A stretch of DNA of 60,000 bases. Origin: Owenia fusiformis (lineage: Eukaryota > Annelida > Polychaeta > Sabellida > Oweniidae). Made by a program: the position numbers and the translations under genes. The notes under the pieces were generated by a model. The model saw only the letters and a program-made list of their open reading frames with translations. It had not been told where the DNA came from and made no database searches. Positions 1 to 11,132 of the stretch are shown here, piece by piece. Position 1 is the first letter of the stretch. Each line of letters begins with the position of its first letter. Where the stretch lies: positions 11,528,030 through 11,588,029 of the forward strand of contig CAIIXF020000009.1 of the NCBI GenBank assembly GCA_903813345.2. Reading direction: 5' to 3'.

Positions 1-457
1 TTCAGTGGTGCCTTGATAAAAAGATAAACTGAAGCAAGGGGTCCAATTGAAAATATAAAGCAGTCACCAATTCAACATTGAATATAAACATATAACGCCA
101 CTGGCAATTGGGTCCCTCTATCTGCTGATAAAAGAACATTTTAAAGTTAGAAAATAAACGTTATACACAAAAACATAAGTTTACATTTTAATTTCCTCTG
201 TCTAGCTTGAATAAACAATTAAAGTAACTTTGAAGTTGATGCAAACGATTACAAATATTATGCATTTTGTTGTTTTTGTATTTTATCAACAGAGATGATA
301 CTTTACAGAAATAATTACTCCAGGACGGGAACAATGTTTTGAAAAGGTTACTCGCGAAATATAAAACTATAGGGGTCTATAGATAGGCACAGTGTCCAAT
401 GCTGTTCTTACACTATATACATATTGAAAATGACTCTCCGTTTTGTTTATTCCTTAG

Positions 458-538
458 GTTGTTGTGATTTTGAGAAGAGCTCGGATACAATAATCGGATA
501 CAATTTTAACGCACAAGGTCCGTTTGGAAATGTCAAAG
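458..538 (+). CDS. Gene 1 exon: CCDFEK segment opening the LamG-like domain
   Basis: Acceptor TTCCTTAG ends at 457 and a donor GTAACC starts at 539. It enters with two bases completing a codon and leaves in phase 1. The encoded CCDFEKSSDTIIGYNFN aligns with the gene 2 exon at 20864-20941 (CCDFEKTPTTIIIYNFN), which is the main evidence that it is real. Confidence 0.75.
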
Positions 539-3500
539 GTAACCTAAACATAATATTATTGTTTACTGTGACATACAAAATATGACACTTAATGAGGTTT
601 AAGGCTATAAGTCATTAATAAGCATGAAAATCAAGTACGTTACTACAACGTAATCCCTAACATTTTTCTTGGTGTTTGCGTTTCTATACAATAAACAAAG
701 ATACATTCATTATTAAAAAATATAATATCGATTTCATGCAGCTATTTGGTATGATAACTAAATTTCTCATCTCAAATGGTTCATAGCTTTGTGTATCAAT
801 AATAAACTTGAAGGTTATGAAGACTTACTTTTGCAATGGACAGTGTGTTAAAACCTGATAATGATGGACAACTTTTTATAGGGGATGCTATTTTAAAAAA
901 ACATGGGGACTTTGTTGGACTGACTACAATACGAGGTGGTGTTATAAGAATAAATGATAGCGTACCCTCAAATGAACTCAACAACACATTCTGTTTAGAG
1001 ACGTGGGTGGATCTCACATCAAATACAAAGCAAGAGGATAGCTTAGACACACATGTTATGATTCAGGTAACAAATACATTTGGGATGGTTATCGGCAAAA
1101 ATTCCTCAAGTAACATTGAGATTATTGGATATCTCAATTTCCATCAGTCGGATATGTCCTTTTTGGCAAAACTGGACATGGACTTCCTGGGGCAATCAAA
1201 ATTTCTCCAAATAACCATGACAAGTGATGAGGAAACGGTAGAATATTTCGTAAATGGAGTTCAAGTATTCAAACGTGAAATAGGCAACAAGCTTAGAGGC
1301 TCGATGAATGGATCCATGGAAGCATTTGTTGTGTCTGTAACTGGTGAGGTGACTCTGTTTTCAATACATCTTCAAAAAACAAGCTGCTTTGAGACGGAAA
1401 CATACAAAAAGGGTAATGATTTACTTGATGATACGATTTTTTCTTATCTACAGCGTGTCAAATAAATATGTCCCCCCATAATTTTAAGAGTACTATCTGT
1501 TATGCATAAGAGAGCGTCTACTTGAGAGTTGCTACATGAAGCCTAGGTTTTATGTGGTAATGAACAATTTGAATAACTTGCAGACAAAAAAGTTATTCAA
1601 CAGTATGTGAATGTCAAAGTTACAGGGAAAGGACATATTTATTTGGCACCCTGAGGAAATGGGTCAGGTATCTTATGCATACAGTTAAAGAAAGGGTGAG
1701 TTTATCTCTATTTTTGCTAGTTTACAATGACACTTGATCTCTTTTTAACGACATTACAATTGATGACATTGAAAACGTATTGTACTAACAGTCATTTGCA
1801 TTATGACCACTTTCAGCCCAAACTCTCAAGAAAACTGGCTGTGAGACATCGGATAAAAGTATTAGACTATCATGTCAGGGGGACGATGTTCTAGTTGTTG
1901 ATACTGTCGAAGTGGGCCAAAGCAACAACAGCAATGGTATCAATTATTTGTGTCGGTTTGAATACAACTCATTGTGCAATATCCAGCCAGTGCGGAACGA
2001 CAGTGTGATCAAGGACAAGTGTGATAAGCAAAATGAGTGCATTGTACACTTCGATGACTACTCTGTTCTTAGGCCGAATGGATGTGTTGAGAGCCATAAT
2101 GTAACGGCAGTGATAACATACCGCTGCATAAGTGAGTATTTATTATCGTTTACAAAAAGAAATAGAAGTCATAAAATAAGCATGTGGAACGTAAATTATT
2201 ACGTGATATTCATACTAAATAGAATAAAAACAAAAAGTAATTGTGTTTAATTGTGTCAGACCTTATAATTCTATTAATTTCATAACTTCAGACGTTTCGA
2301 TCGACGGTCTCATGTTCCCCTGCACGTGTGTGTTATACCAACTACCGGACTATGCAGATATTTACGGAAATAATGTTTCAGCATTACTTAAATAGTGACC
2401 TTCTTTTTTTATAGCAACTGTGCAGCAGATTTGGAAAGAAGGAAGTACCGACTACACAGAACTCCGAAATGAAATCAATAAACACCCCAAAGTTGGATAC
2501 ATTGAAATAACACCCAACATGTCAGACAGTTAAATGTTAATTGTGGACCCTTCATAGCTCATACACATGTATTTTTTGCTTACAGGACAGGGAAATATGA
2601 ATCATCTAAATATAATATCAACACCACTATTATCCAAAGTGACTGATGTTTATCCATATGAGACTTGTGAAAACATTTCTCCCACCGGCTTGACATTTAA
2701 CATGGGAGCTTATTTTCGAATTGATGAACTCATAATCAATTTTCGTAAGTATAAATAGATATAATGGCATGATAAACCTTATAAGACTCTAAACCATAAA
2801 AGGTGAAGTCAATGGCACTTAAAAGTAACATTCCATCATAAATTGTATATCAAGCAAAGAGATAAGACCTAACAAAAGTAGGAAGAGGGTCTAAAAGTAA
2901 GATCGATTTAACGACCCTCCAAAAATATGTATCGGCGTAATAGTCCCTAAATAAGTAAATCCTATTATGCAATGCTTTGTTTTGTCTCCAACAAACCATT
3001 ATCAATCAGAACCTACAGCAGCTTATTCACCAATTACTGTTCAAGAGTGTCTTATTATATCTTATATATATTCCATTCCAGATGCCACAGGTACAGCAGC
3101 GCCTTACGAGTTCAATGTTACTGTTCACGACAGTGCGGACCAACACAATTTTTGCATCAGAGATGCTCAAATAAAGAACTCAATTCCTGCTTTATACAAG
3201 TGTCAATATTTAGAATTTGGGGACCAGGTGGAGATACAATCAATACAATCAGATGTTGACACAGATTGGAAGATTTGTAATGTGGAGATATATGCAACAC
3301 CAGGTAGAGATAAATTACAAGTGACGAAATTTATCGATAAATGTCGACTAATCGACTACAAGAAAGCCACATATTGTTCTTCAAATTTGAATTTCTATAG
3401 GTTGCCAAGTTTCACCGTGCATTATATTTTGGCGGCTGCTTGGTGAATTGATCTCATATCATCTTTTTCTATATTTTAGCATGTCGTCCAGTATCAGAAA

Positions 3501-4648
3501 TAGAGCATGGTAGTATTGAGAACTCAACCTCATGGATAACCAGCTACACATGTAACGAGAGATATGAAAACGCCACCTCAGCAGTAAATTGTTACAACCA
3601 CACATGGTCTCAAACACCATCATGTACCCTTGCAAACTGCGAAGAACCCCCAACTACGGAACATGGGAGGCGGAATTTCACATCTACTCTTGTGCATTCT
3701 ATAGCTGACTATACCTGCGATGAGGGCTACCAAATATCAAACATAACTTCTCTGCAGTGTTCCTCAAACGATTCATGGGTGCCATACGAGAGTTATTTTA
3801 ACGACGCATTGATCTCATCATTGACCCTGGTACCAGAATGTTACATTGTTGACTGTGGTCAACCTCAGGGGATAAAAAACGGAAGCCTAGAGTTGCCTAA
3901 TGGTACAACATACAACAGTGTTGCAAATTATTCTTGTAATGATGGATTTTACCTACGGGGAAGTAAAACTGTCATCTGTGAGACCTCTGGTAACTGGACA
4001 AGCCAGGGGCAAGTGTGCCATCCCATTCCAACGACTATTGAAACTACGACAACAACTGGAGATACCATTTCAACATCTACTGATGGAACCATCAACAACT
4101 CAACCACTGATGGAACCATCCCGATAACTGAGGATACCGCTGCAACATCTACTGAAACCACCGCAACAACTAATGGAACAATCCCAAGAATTGATTACAC
4201 CTTTCCAACATTAACTGGAACCATTGCAACAACTGAGGGAATCAATCAATCAACCATTGAAACCATGCCTGAAACTGAGGAAACTTCTACTCCATATCCA
4301 AACAAGACAATTCAACCTGGATTTAAGTCATCGCCAAAAACCACCGTGTCAGAAACTATGCCTTTAATTATTGTATTTAAAAACATAGCAGAGGAAATTG
4401 AAAAAGCTGATGAATACGTGCCTCATAAAAGGATCGAATATGAGCCAAGTGAAGCGAATTATGCAGCTGCTATAGCAATCCCAATATGTGTCCCACCTAT
4501 TATCTTTATCTCATTGATTGTTATTCTAGACCTTCCAAAGCTTATAATGGATATCACACAGGCTTACAAATTCGTTGTATATGGCACAAATAAGAAATCA
4601 AGAGATGGTCAGAACGTTCCCATATTCAAGGCGATTGAATCCGAATAA
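458..4648 (+). CDS. Gene 1: multi-lectin-domain single-pass membrane receptor (5' incomplete)
   Basis: Six exons join in phase: 458-538, 882-1412, 1817-2131, 2586-2744, 3082-3303, 3480-4648, all with AG before and GT after, giving about 824 residues from the window edge to a TAA. Domain order: a CCDFEK segment leading into a LamG/concanavalin-like jelly-roll, a SUEL (rhamnose-binding lectin) domain, a fucolectin-like galactose-binding domain, three Sushi/CCP modules, a Thr/Ser-rich probably O-glycosylated stalk, one hydrophobic membrane helix ending in ILDLPKLIMD, and a roughly 35-residue cytoplasmic tail. These families are typical of cell-surface glycan binding and recognition. The ligand is unknown. 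No signal-peptide or earlier exon lies in positions 1-457, so the N-terminus is outside the window. Every block except the membrane-proximal Sushi modules recurs in gene 2, so the two are tandem paralogues. A role in innate recognition or cell adhesion is inference. Confidence 0.85.
882..1412 (+). CDS. Gene 1 exon: LamG-like jelly-roll domain
   Basis: Encodes about 177 residues between an acceptor TATAG and a donor GTAATG. The FCLETWVDL, ILQITM-type strand and the strand with FVNGVQVF are characteristic of LamG_3/pentraxin-like jelly-rolls. The gene 2 exon 21237-21749 has the same start and end phase and a parallel sequence, including the closing CFETETYK. An in-frame ATG exists upstream at 839, but the paralogue shows that the region before 882 is intron. 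Confidence 0.85.
1817..2131 (+). CDS. Gene 1 exon: SUEL-type (rhamnose-binding) lectin domain
   Basis: One 315-nt exon encodes a full SUEL/Gal_lectin module: Cys near the start (GCETSDKSIRLSC), a hydrophobic VLVVDTVEVG strand, CDKQNECIVHF in the position of the family's CxGxxxC motif, and a closing VTAVITYRC. Flanked by TTTCAG and GTGAGT. The 5' 120 nt are almost identical to the gene 2 exon 21907-22221, the rest less so. Confidence 0.9.
2586..2744 (+). CDS. Gene 1 exon: fucolectin-like domain, first part
   Basis: Acceptor TTACAG, donor GTAAGT. It encodes a segment with SKVTDVYPYETC and ending RIDELIINF, matching gene 2 exon 23110-23277 in length class, phase and sequence. It forms the N-terminal half of a galactose-binding F5/8C-like fold completed by the next exon. 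Confidence 0.8.
3082..3303 (+). CDS. Gene 1 exon: fucolectin-like domain, second part
   Basis: Acceptor TTCCAG, donor GTAGAG. It ends in DWKICNVEIYATPG, the W-x-L-CEVEVYG-like closing strand common to fucolectins and tachylectin-4/pentraxin-like F-type lectins. The paralogous exon in gene 2 (23720-23953) ends in DWMICNVEIYATQG. The classic F-type HX26RXDX4R motif is not obvious, so fucose binding itself is unproven. Confidence 0.8.
3480..4648 (+). CDS. Gene 1 terminal exon: three Sushi domains, Thr-rich stalk, TM, tail
   Basis: A single 1169-nt exon holds three CCP/Sushi modules in a row (starting CRPVSEIEHGSIEN, NCEEPPTTEHG and DCGQPQGIKNGSLE), each with the four-Cys layout and the CNDGFYL-type motif. 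After PIPTTIETTTTTGD comes a Thr/Ser stalk of about 100 residues with NGT/NST sequons. The conserved DEYVPHKRIEYEPSE precedes a hydrophobic helix (AIAIPICVPPIIFISLIVIL) and a basic tail. TAA at 4646-4648. Gene 2 lacks the Sushi modules at this place. Confidence 0.88.
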
Positions 4649-5088
4649 TTTACGGTTAACATTAGATGCTTTAATGTTGAAGGCTTTGCTAAAACGAAAT
4701 GCTGTTTTTAAAATCCACCTATTTAGCTTATTTTCGTTACTTGTGACATAACCGGGCTTCGGTCATATTACTTGGTACGAGTTGATATTACTTGTGAAAG
4801 ATCAGAAAAATATGATTATTTACATCAGTACACATTAAATTATTTATGTTGCATTATTTATATTGTTTTATAATTTTATGTACCTTTCTTAGATATATTG
4901 CATTTGTGCATTAAACGTTTTATTATGATTAAACTATAAATCTATAGCTACATAACTATTACATTTCATAACTGAACAGAAATATTTTACACATTGAAAT
5001 AAATTTTGCAATATACAAGGGGTCTTTGACTCTTTGTACATGCTTTGAAATATATTTTCATTTGTGAATCCACATACAAAATAGTTCA
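4649..5088. other. Gene 1 3' flank / probable 3' UTR
   Basis: AT-rich sequence after the gene 1 stop, up to the insertion point of the LINE. AATAAA-like hexamers occur around 4999-5004, a possible polyadenylation signal. No coding potential is seen. Confidence 0.4.
5078..5088 (+). repeat. Left target-site duplication of the LINE
   Basis: AAAATAGTTCA at 5078-5088 recurs at 9395-9405 directly after the poly(A) of the element; the first As of the right copy merge with the tail, so at least ATAGTTCA is unambiguous. Confidence 0.8.
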
Positions 5089-8000
5089 ACATGCAAGCGC
5101 AAAGTAACTTGTTATACCTAATTAGCTTTCTTTACTTTCAGAGTGTGTACGTGAATGCAGGGGACCGATCGTCGTCCAATGGGTCAGCCCTTACAGTTAC
5201 CAACTTCCACACACAGTCAGATCTTCATCATCACCTTCGCATCACCATCATTACTACTTTTGAGGTCATTCAAAACTTGAACTGTCGTTGCCTATTAATA
5301 TTTGGGATGTTCTGCAAATATATCTTTCTAGATGGGAATTGACATTGTAAGGTGGAGGGTAGCAATAGGATCGTTTAGCTCAAGAAAACCTACTGAATCT
5401 TTTAAACACTTTTTTGTAACGGGGCCCATTTACAACCCAAATAAACTCGAAGCATTATTTTTAAGGGTTTTTACTTTAGTAATTAGGCATGTTTGGCTGA
5501 TGATTTTACTTGCCGAGTGTTTTACAGATTCTTTCAAAAGTCAACTCTTACTTGGGTTCGGCGATTTGGTACTGTCAATATCTTGAATTTTAATGTGTGG
5601 TATCCATGTCATTATAAGTCTCACTCTGGGACTAAGTATATTTTTGGTAGCAGTTTACTGCTGGATACGTGTTCTTGGATACCTTTTATTTATTACAGTT
5701 CAATTAGCGAGCGTATATTTTATGCTTTCTCTGCACCAGTGCAAGCATATAAGCTACAGTAACATTTTGCACCTGTCAACGCTCTTTTCGAGAGACGATG
5801 TTTTTTCTTTAGGCTCAGTTCTGATTCTTGATATAATCATATTATTATCGCACGATGTGCATCAAAATCCTGGTCCGGATTTGAAAATCTTATCAACGAA
5901 TGTCAACGGATCTCTAAAACCTTTAGCTAATGGGGAAAATAGCAGTCGTTTTGATGATTTATCTTTAAGGGCGCGTGAATTAAAATGTGATGTTATGTCA
6001 CTTTGTGAAACCGGTACAAATCTTGACCCAGATAATCTTATTATTAATGGTTTTCATAAACCTATTTATCCAATGATTCCAAACCATGGCAGGGGTATTC
6101 TGATATATATACGAGAAAATATACCTTATAAAATTCGAAGTGATCTAAACACCGAAAATGAAATCTGCTGGGTAGAATTACAAATTTCACAGCATAAAAA
6201 AATATTGATAGGTTCAGGATACAGATCTCCTAAAACTCAACTGGCAGTAGTTGCCGAGATATCTAAATTTAATAGACTTTTATCTGAATCCATAAATAAG
6301 GCGCTAACCTCCGATGCATTCGACCTCATTGTTCTTCAAGGTGACATTAATGCGAAGTCAGTTTATTTTTACGAAAACGAACGTGAAAATACTTTAGGTC
6401 CTAAGCTATACGATACTATGTCAAATTTAGGATTTGAAGAATTGATAAATACTCCCACCAGAATCACCGAGACTTCTGAATCTTGTCTTGATTTAGTATT
6501 TACTAACTTCCCTGGATTAATAAATTCGACCGAAGTCCATGCTCCTATAGGGAACAGTGATCACAGTACAGTCCTGACTAATATAAATATATCCCCACAT
6601 TTTAATAGTGAGCCAAGTAAGAAAAAGACCTGGCAATATAAAAACTGCAACTTAGATAATCTTAATAATCTCATTTTAAATCAAAACTGGCATGATATTA
6701 TTGCCACGGGAACAGTTAATGCCTCAACTCAAGCTGTCACTAACAAACTGACATCTATTTTTAATGATAATATACCATTTAAAACTAAAATTTCAAAATC
6801 AAATGATATGCCATGGTTCGATAACGAAATTAAGATGGAGTTAAACAAAAGAGATAAATTATATAAAAAGTTCAAACGAAATAATACAGAAGTAAATAAA
6901 ACAAACTACAAGGACCAAGTAAAAATTGTAGAACAAAAGGTAAAATTACTTAAAGACAATTATGAAAATAAGATTTGTGATGACCTTCAATCCTTTTCTT
7001 CTGGCAGTAAATTTTATTGGCAAGCTATCAAAAAACTCCTTGGTACTAGATTCACTCCAAGCATTCCAACTTTGTTTAGCTCTGATCTGACACGAGTATT
7101 TTCAACCGACAAAGATAAGGCGACTGAATTGTTAAACCATTTTACCAGTAAATTCCACCACGATTTTGATTTTGACCAAAGGGACCTGCCTACTCTCCAA
7201 ATGCGAACGAACAAAATTTTGACCAATATTTCAACAAACAGAGAGGAAGTTAGAACTCTCTTACTAGATCTCAACCCCTCCAAAAAGGAAGGACCCGATG
7301 GTATTACAAATAGGATGCTTCTTATGACAGCGTCGACGATTGATTTACCGCTATCATTGCTTTTTAATAGAATTTTAAACGGACAATGCTTTCCAGACAT
7401 ATGGAAACTCGCCACTATATGTCCTATTTTCAAAAATAAAGGAGTACGTTCAGATAAAGCAAATTACCGTCCAGTTTCCTTATTAAATACAATATCCAAA
7501 GTATTTGAGAAAGTCATCCAAAATCGAATTTTGACCCATCTCCTTGAAAACAATTTACTTTATAATAACCAATCTGGTTTTTTACCCGGTCACAGCACCG
7601 ACTTCCAACTTATAGCAATAACGAATTTTATTAATGAATCTTTTGACCGCAACTGTGACGTCAGAGGAATTTTCCTTGACGTAGAATCTGCCTTCGACAA
7701 AGTCCCGCATGCCCTTTTGACTCATAAACTAAAATCATATGGTTTTGGTGCTGACACTTTGAATCTCATAAGCTCATATCTTAAAAATCGAAAAGTTCAA
7801 ACTAGAGTAAACGGAATCTTATCAAATTTATCAGAAGACAATTACATAAACAGCGGGGTGCCTCAAGGGAGCCAAATTGGGCCGATCCTTTTCTTATTAT
7901 ACATAAATGATTTACCGGAAGTAATTGACTCAACATCTTACATCTATGCAGACGACACCTCCATTTATTTACCTGTACCTAGAGATCATCCAATTCAGAA

Positions 8001-9398
8001 CACTCACGAAATCCTCCAAAAAGATCTTGACAATATTTTTAAATGGTCACAAACTTGGAAAATGAACTTCAAGCCTTCAAAATCAAAAGAAATAATATTT
8101 TGTAAAGAAACCGTCTTTGATAGGCCATATCCAATTTTGACACTTAATAACAATTCAATTGACCGAGTCGATTCACATAAACATTTAGGCGTAACTCTTG
8201 ATAAAAACTTAAACTTTAAAACTCATATAAACGAAGTCCGAGCAAAAATTGACAAACTACTAAATCCCCTATCAGCATTGAAAATGAGAGTAAACTCAAA
8301 ACATCTTGAAACAATGTACACTTCTTTCATCCTCTCTAAAATCGAATACGGCTCTTTAATCTATGGTTCGGCGTCACAAGGTGCTCTGGAACAACTAGAC
8401 AAACTCCATTACAGAGCAGCCCTGATAGTTTCCGGGGCGATTTATGGTACGTGCAAGCAAAAATTATATAAATGTTTAAACTGGAAAACCCTAGCGGAGA
8501 GAAGAGAAGAAAAACAAAGTATTCACATGTTCAAAGTCCGATCAAATTTGACCCCCTCTTATGTAGTCTCTATATATGAAAAACTGTCCAATCCTGGTGC
8601 CGAAAGGGAGCTCCGCTCCAGAAGAGAATATGTTTTACCAGTGAGAGCGTCTGTGAAATACCTAAATTCACCAGCCATAAAGCCTATCTCCATTTGGAAA
8701 AATCTTTCAACTGAAATAAAAACATCGCCAACCCTAGCAATCTTCAAGAAAAACTATAATAAGAAATATACATTTCATAAAAAGAATATTTTAACAAAAA
8801 ATCTTAATTTGAAAAGGTCTTCTGAAACTAAACTTAATAAAATTAGAGGCGACCTTGCCCTTAAAAGTGACTTTTTTAGACATAATTTCAACAACATCAT
8901 AGATCCTTCTTGCCCCTGCGGCCACCGAAATCAAGATAAGATTCATCTTTTACTCGACTGCCCTCTAACCGCCATATATAGAAATGATTACATACAGAAC
9001 ATCCTAAAGTTAGACAATCTTGATATTATGTGCTATTTTGGAAAAACCAGAAAGCAAAAAATAGAATTTATACTTTATGGAGATGAAAATTTAAATAGTG
9101 AACTGAATACAAAATGCCTTCAACTATCTTCAAATTATATCGATAACATCTTAGAATGACCATCCTCCTCATTTCACATCATCTCTCATTAACACTCATA
9201 TACATCATCATGGGCAAGACCTGGTGGACGACCGTCTGTCCGTTGCAATCCTACACACTCCAGTGATTTATTATATGTTTTTAACTTTCTAGAGGGGGGC
9301 CAATAATGCTATGTAGCCTCGGCCCCTCACAATCTATGTAAATAATTATGTTGAATATTATAGAAATAAATAACAATAACCTAAAAAAAAAAAAAAAA
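5089..9398 (+). mobile_element. Apparently full-length APE-type non-LTR retrotransposon (Jockey/CR1/L2 group)
   Basis: A 4.3-kb insertion bounded by an 11-bp direct duplication (5078-5088 and 9395-9405) and ending in a 16-A tail (9383-9398). It holds about 500 nt of 5' region, one long open frame (5593-9159) with an endonuclease and a reverse transcriptase, and a 220-nt 3' UTR with an AATAAA-like sequence near 9366. The intact frame and clean duplication point to a young insertion. It lies 430 bp downstream of the gene 1 stop and does not break either receptor gene. Assignment to a particular clade needs an RT tree. Confidence 0.9.
5593..9159 (+). CDS. LINE polyprotein: hydrophobic leader, 2A-like motif, AP endonuclease, reverse transcriptase, Cys-rich C-terminus
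   Basis: An intact 1188-residue frame. Residues 1-87 are strongly hydrophobic and end in LSHDVHQNPGP (residues 85-95), a 2A-like motif. The APE endonuclease follows (about 97-330) with STNVNG, SLCETG (catalytic Glu), GDIN around residue 250 (canonical GDFN) and the SDH triad at 322-324. The RT domain (about 540-830) has KEGPDG, NYRPVSLLNTISKVFEKVI, the FLDVESAFDKVPH box, SGVPQGSQIGPILF and the catalytic YADD at 785-788. A Cys/His cluster, CPCGH...HLLLDCP, sits near 1107. This protein nicks target DNA and reverse-transcribes its own RNA (target-primed reverse transcription). No separate ORF1/gag-like frame is convincing; two short upstream frames (from 5091 and 5332) show no recognisable domain. 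Confidence 0.92.
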   Translation: MCGIHVIISLTLGLSIFLVAVYCWIRVLGYLLFITVQLASVYFMLSLHQCKHISYSNILHLSTLFSRDDVFSLGSVLILDIIILLSHDVHQNPGPDLKILSTNVNGSLKPLANGENSSRFDDLSLRARELKCDVMSLCETGTNLDPDNLIINGFHKPIYPMIPNHGRGILIYIRENIPYKIRSDLNTENEICWVELQISQHKKILIGSGYRSPKTQLAVVAEISKFNRLLSESINKALTSDAFDLIVLQGDINAKSVYFYENERENTLGPKLYDTMSNLGFEELINTPTRITETSESCLDLVFTNFPGLINSTEVHAPIGNSDHSTVLTNINISPHFNSEPSKKKTWQYKNCNLDNLNNLILNQNWHDIIATGTVNASTQAVTNKLTSIFNDNIPFKTKISKSNDMPWFDNEIKMELNKRDKLYKKFKRNNTEVNKTNYKDQVKIVEQKVKLLKDNYENKICDDLQSFSSGSKFYWQAIKKLLGTRFTPSIPTLFSSDLTRVFSTDKDKATELLNHFTSKFHHDFDFDQRDLPTLQMRTNKILTNISTNREEVRTLLLDLNPSKKEGPDGITNRMLLMTASTIDLPLSLLFNRILNGQCFPDIWKLATICPIFKNKGVRSDKANYRPVSLLNTISKVFEKVIQNRILTHLLENNLLYNNQSGFLPGHSTDFQLIAITNFINESFDRNCDVRGIFLDVESAFDKVPHALLTHKLKSYGFGADTLNLISSYLKNRKVQTRVNGILSNLSEDNYINSGVPQGSQIGPILFLLYINDLPEVIDSTSYIYADDTSIYLPVPRDHPIQNTHEILQKDLDNIFKWSQTWKMNFKPSKSKEIIFCKETVFDRPYPILTLNNNSIDRVDSHKHLGVTLDKNLNFKTHINEVRAKIDKLLNPLSALKMRVNSKHLETMYTSFILSKIEYGSLIYGSASQGALEQLDKLHYRAALIVSGAIYGTCKQKLYKCLNWKTLAERREEKQSIHMFKVRSNLTPSYVVSIYEKLSNPGAERELRSRREYVLPVRASVKYLNSPAIKPISIWKNLSTEIKTSPTLAIFKKNYNKKYTFHKKNILTKNLNLKRSSETKLNKIRGDLALKSDFFRHNFNNIIDPSCPCGHRNQDKIHLLLDCPLTAIYRNDYIQNILKLDNLDIMCYFGKTRKQKIEFILYGDENLNSELNTKCLQLSSNYIDNILE

Positions 9399-9960
9399 TA
9401 GTTCACCTGAAAACGAGGTTACATTTTATTTGCTTGATATGTTTTGTGAAAGATCATATAAATATAATATTATATACTTATATTTCATAGATATTATATT
9501 ATATAAATATTGCATTGCCTCGTCCCTAGCTGTACATGTTTAAAATTATTGATTACTATGATAAAAACCGTTATGCAAATATTTAATTCTATTGACGATG
9601 ACTTTTTATGCATCTTAAGATTTTAGAAAAACAATTAATTCACAAAAATACAGTTGAATAACATACTGGAGAACGTATCCACATATAACACGATGACACG
9701 CAGTTTAAATAAGTGAACTGTTTTTTTTTTGTTGTAACATGTAATGTAACATTTTTTCATGTAAGGGAAACTTACATGCTCCCTGTACGTTGATTGAGTT
9801 TTGTTTCAATGCGACCACTATTATCTATCTTTGCCTATAGTGGTTTTTGCCAACAATATTCTGCAAACTGCTTGATGAATCATTTCTATATGTGGTAGAA
9901 CACTAGAAATAAATGTAAAATGTATTTTACGTTCAGAAATATGGAATTAAGCCCACGACC

Positions 9961-10024
9961 TCCATTCGCAACTAAGCTGTACCGTGTTTCCCTTTTAAAC
10001 GTGGTCACGTGGTAGGGTAGTGTG
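9961..10024 (+). repeat. Relic of a dispersed repeat shared with 54131-54194
   Basis: The stretch from TTCGCAACTAAGCTGTACC to CACGTGGTAGGGTAGTGTG matches 54131-54194 (TTTGCAACTTAACTGTACC to CACGTGGTAGGGTAGTGTG). At the second site the repeat has an inverted partner, suggesting a TIR element of which only one end is left here. Confidence 0.6.
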
Positions 10025-11123
10025 CTAATGTTATCAAAAGAAAACGATTGATTCTAAAAAATACCCAATATCTCCGCCGGAGTATTTTTTGAAAATATGC
10101 TAGGGGCCTCGATTGTCTTTATTTATTTTCAAAGATTATGTCGCCAATCTCTTTGATCTCCCTATTTTCATTTTATGTTAAAAATATGTAAGAGACTCCC
10201 AAATGTTCCACATACAGGCCTCGCGCTTAACTTTTTTTATTAGGTAGTTGTTTCACTACTTAAAGAATTTTCCAGGTAGCTATTTGAGAGAACTATATAG
10301 TGAAGATTTTGATCTTTATTCTTATGACTTACCAGCAGAATAATAATAAATTACACTGTAGTGATTCCCCAGCAGCAACTGTGCTGCACCCACTTGAGAT
10401 TTTGATAATAGGCATTCACCCACCCGAGAATTTCGAGATTTAACCGATAAGTCCATTACCTGATTGCCACTGCATGTTAGCAGAACAACTTAATCTGATT
10501 AATGACATCCAACAATAGATTCTAAAGTGGTTGTCACTATTTACTTAGTAAACAATATATAAATAATAAATGCATATAACAATACAGATATTCTCATGAA
10601 AAAAATTCATAATTTTTAGTTATATCGATGTAATAAACAATGGATAAATTATACATTGCGCAAAGCACTTTTCGAAATTCAGAGAGTACTCATATAAAAA
10701 ATCATGGAAAACCTCAAATATAATACATGGGTGTTTATCACACTATGAGTATATATGTCTACCATAGTTAATTAATATATTGTTTATTTCGAACACAACA
10801 TTTTTAATTTAACCAACTGGACTCATAAATGACTGGACTGGACATATGTAGATACTTTGTGAAATACAATAATGATACCAATTGTAACTCAATGTATCAT
10901 ATGTAAAAACCAAATAAATGTGAACATTTGCATGGTAAATTTCTCATATATGGTCTGGCACCTACCTACTATTGTTCAATCCCCATCTCATTAGAAAATA
11001 TAGGAAAATATTTTTGGACATTCGAGAGCGAATGCTGTATGATTGTAACTAATTTCACTTTTAAATTATTTCACAAATTAAATAAATAGCATGCAACTTT
11101 ATTTATAGGAATCCTCTTGAGTT

Positions 11124-11132
11124 TATATATAA
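11124..11132 (+). promoter_or_regulatory. Possible TATA box of gene 2
   Basis: TATATATAA lies about 140 bp upstream of the ATG at 11271. The local sequence is AT-rich, so a chance match is possible. No transcript start is visible. Confidence 0.3.

Noticed and set aside
2415-2533. An open stretch after an acceptor (TTATAG) in the gene 1 intron encoding TVQQIWKEGSTDYTELRNE and ending in a stop
   Set aside because: Phases of the flanking exons join without it, no GT donor keeps the frame, and gene 2 has no counterpart. It could be an alternative terminal exon, but nothing supports it.
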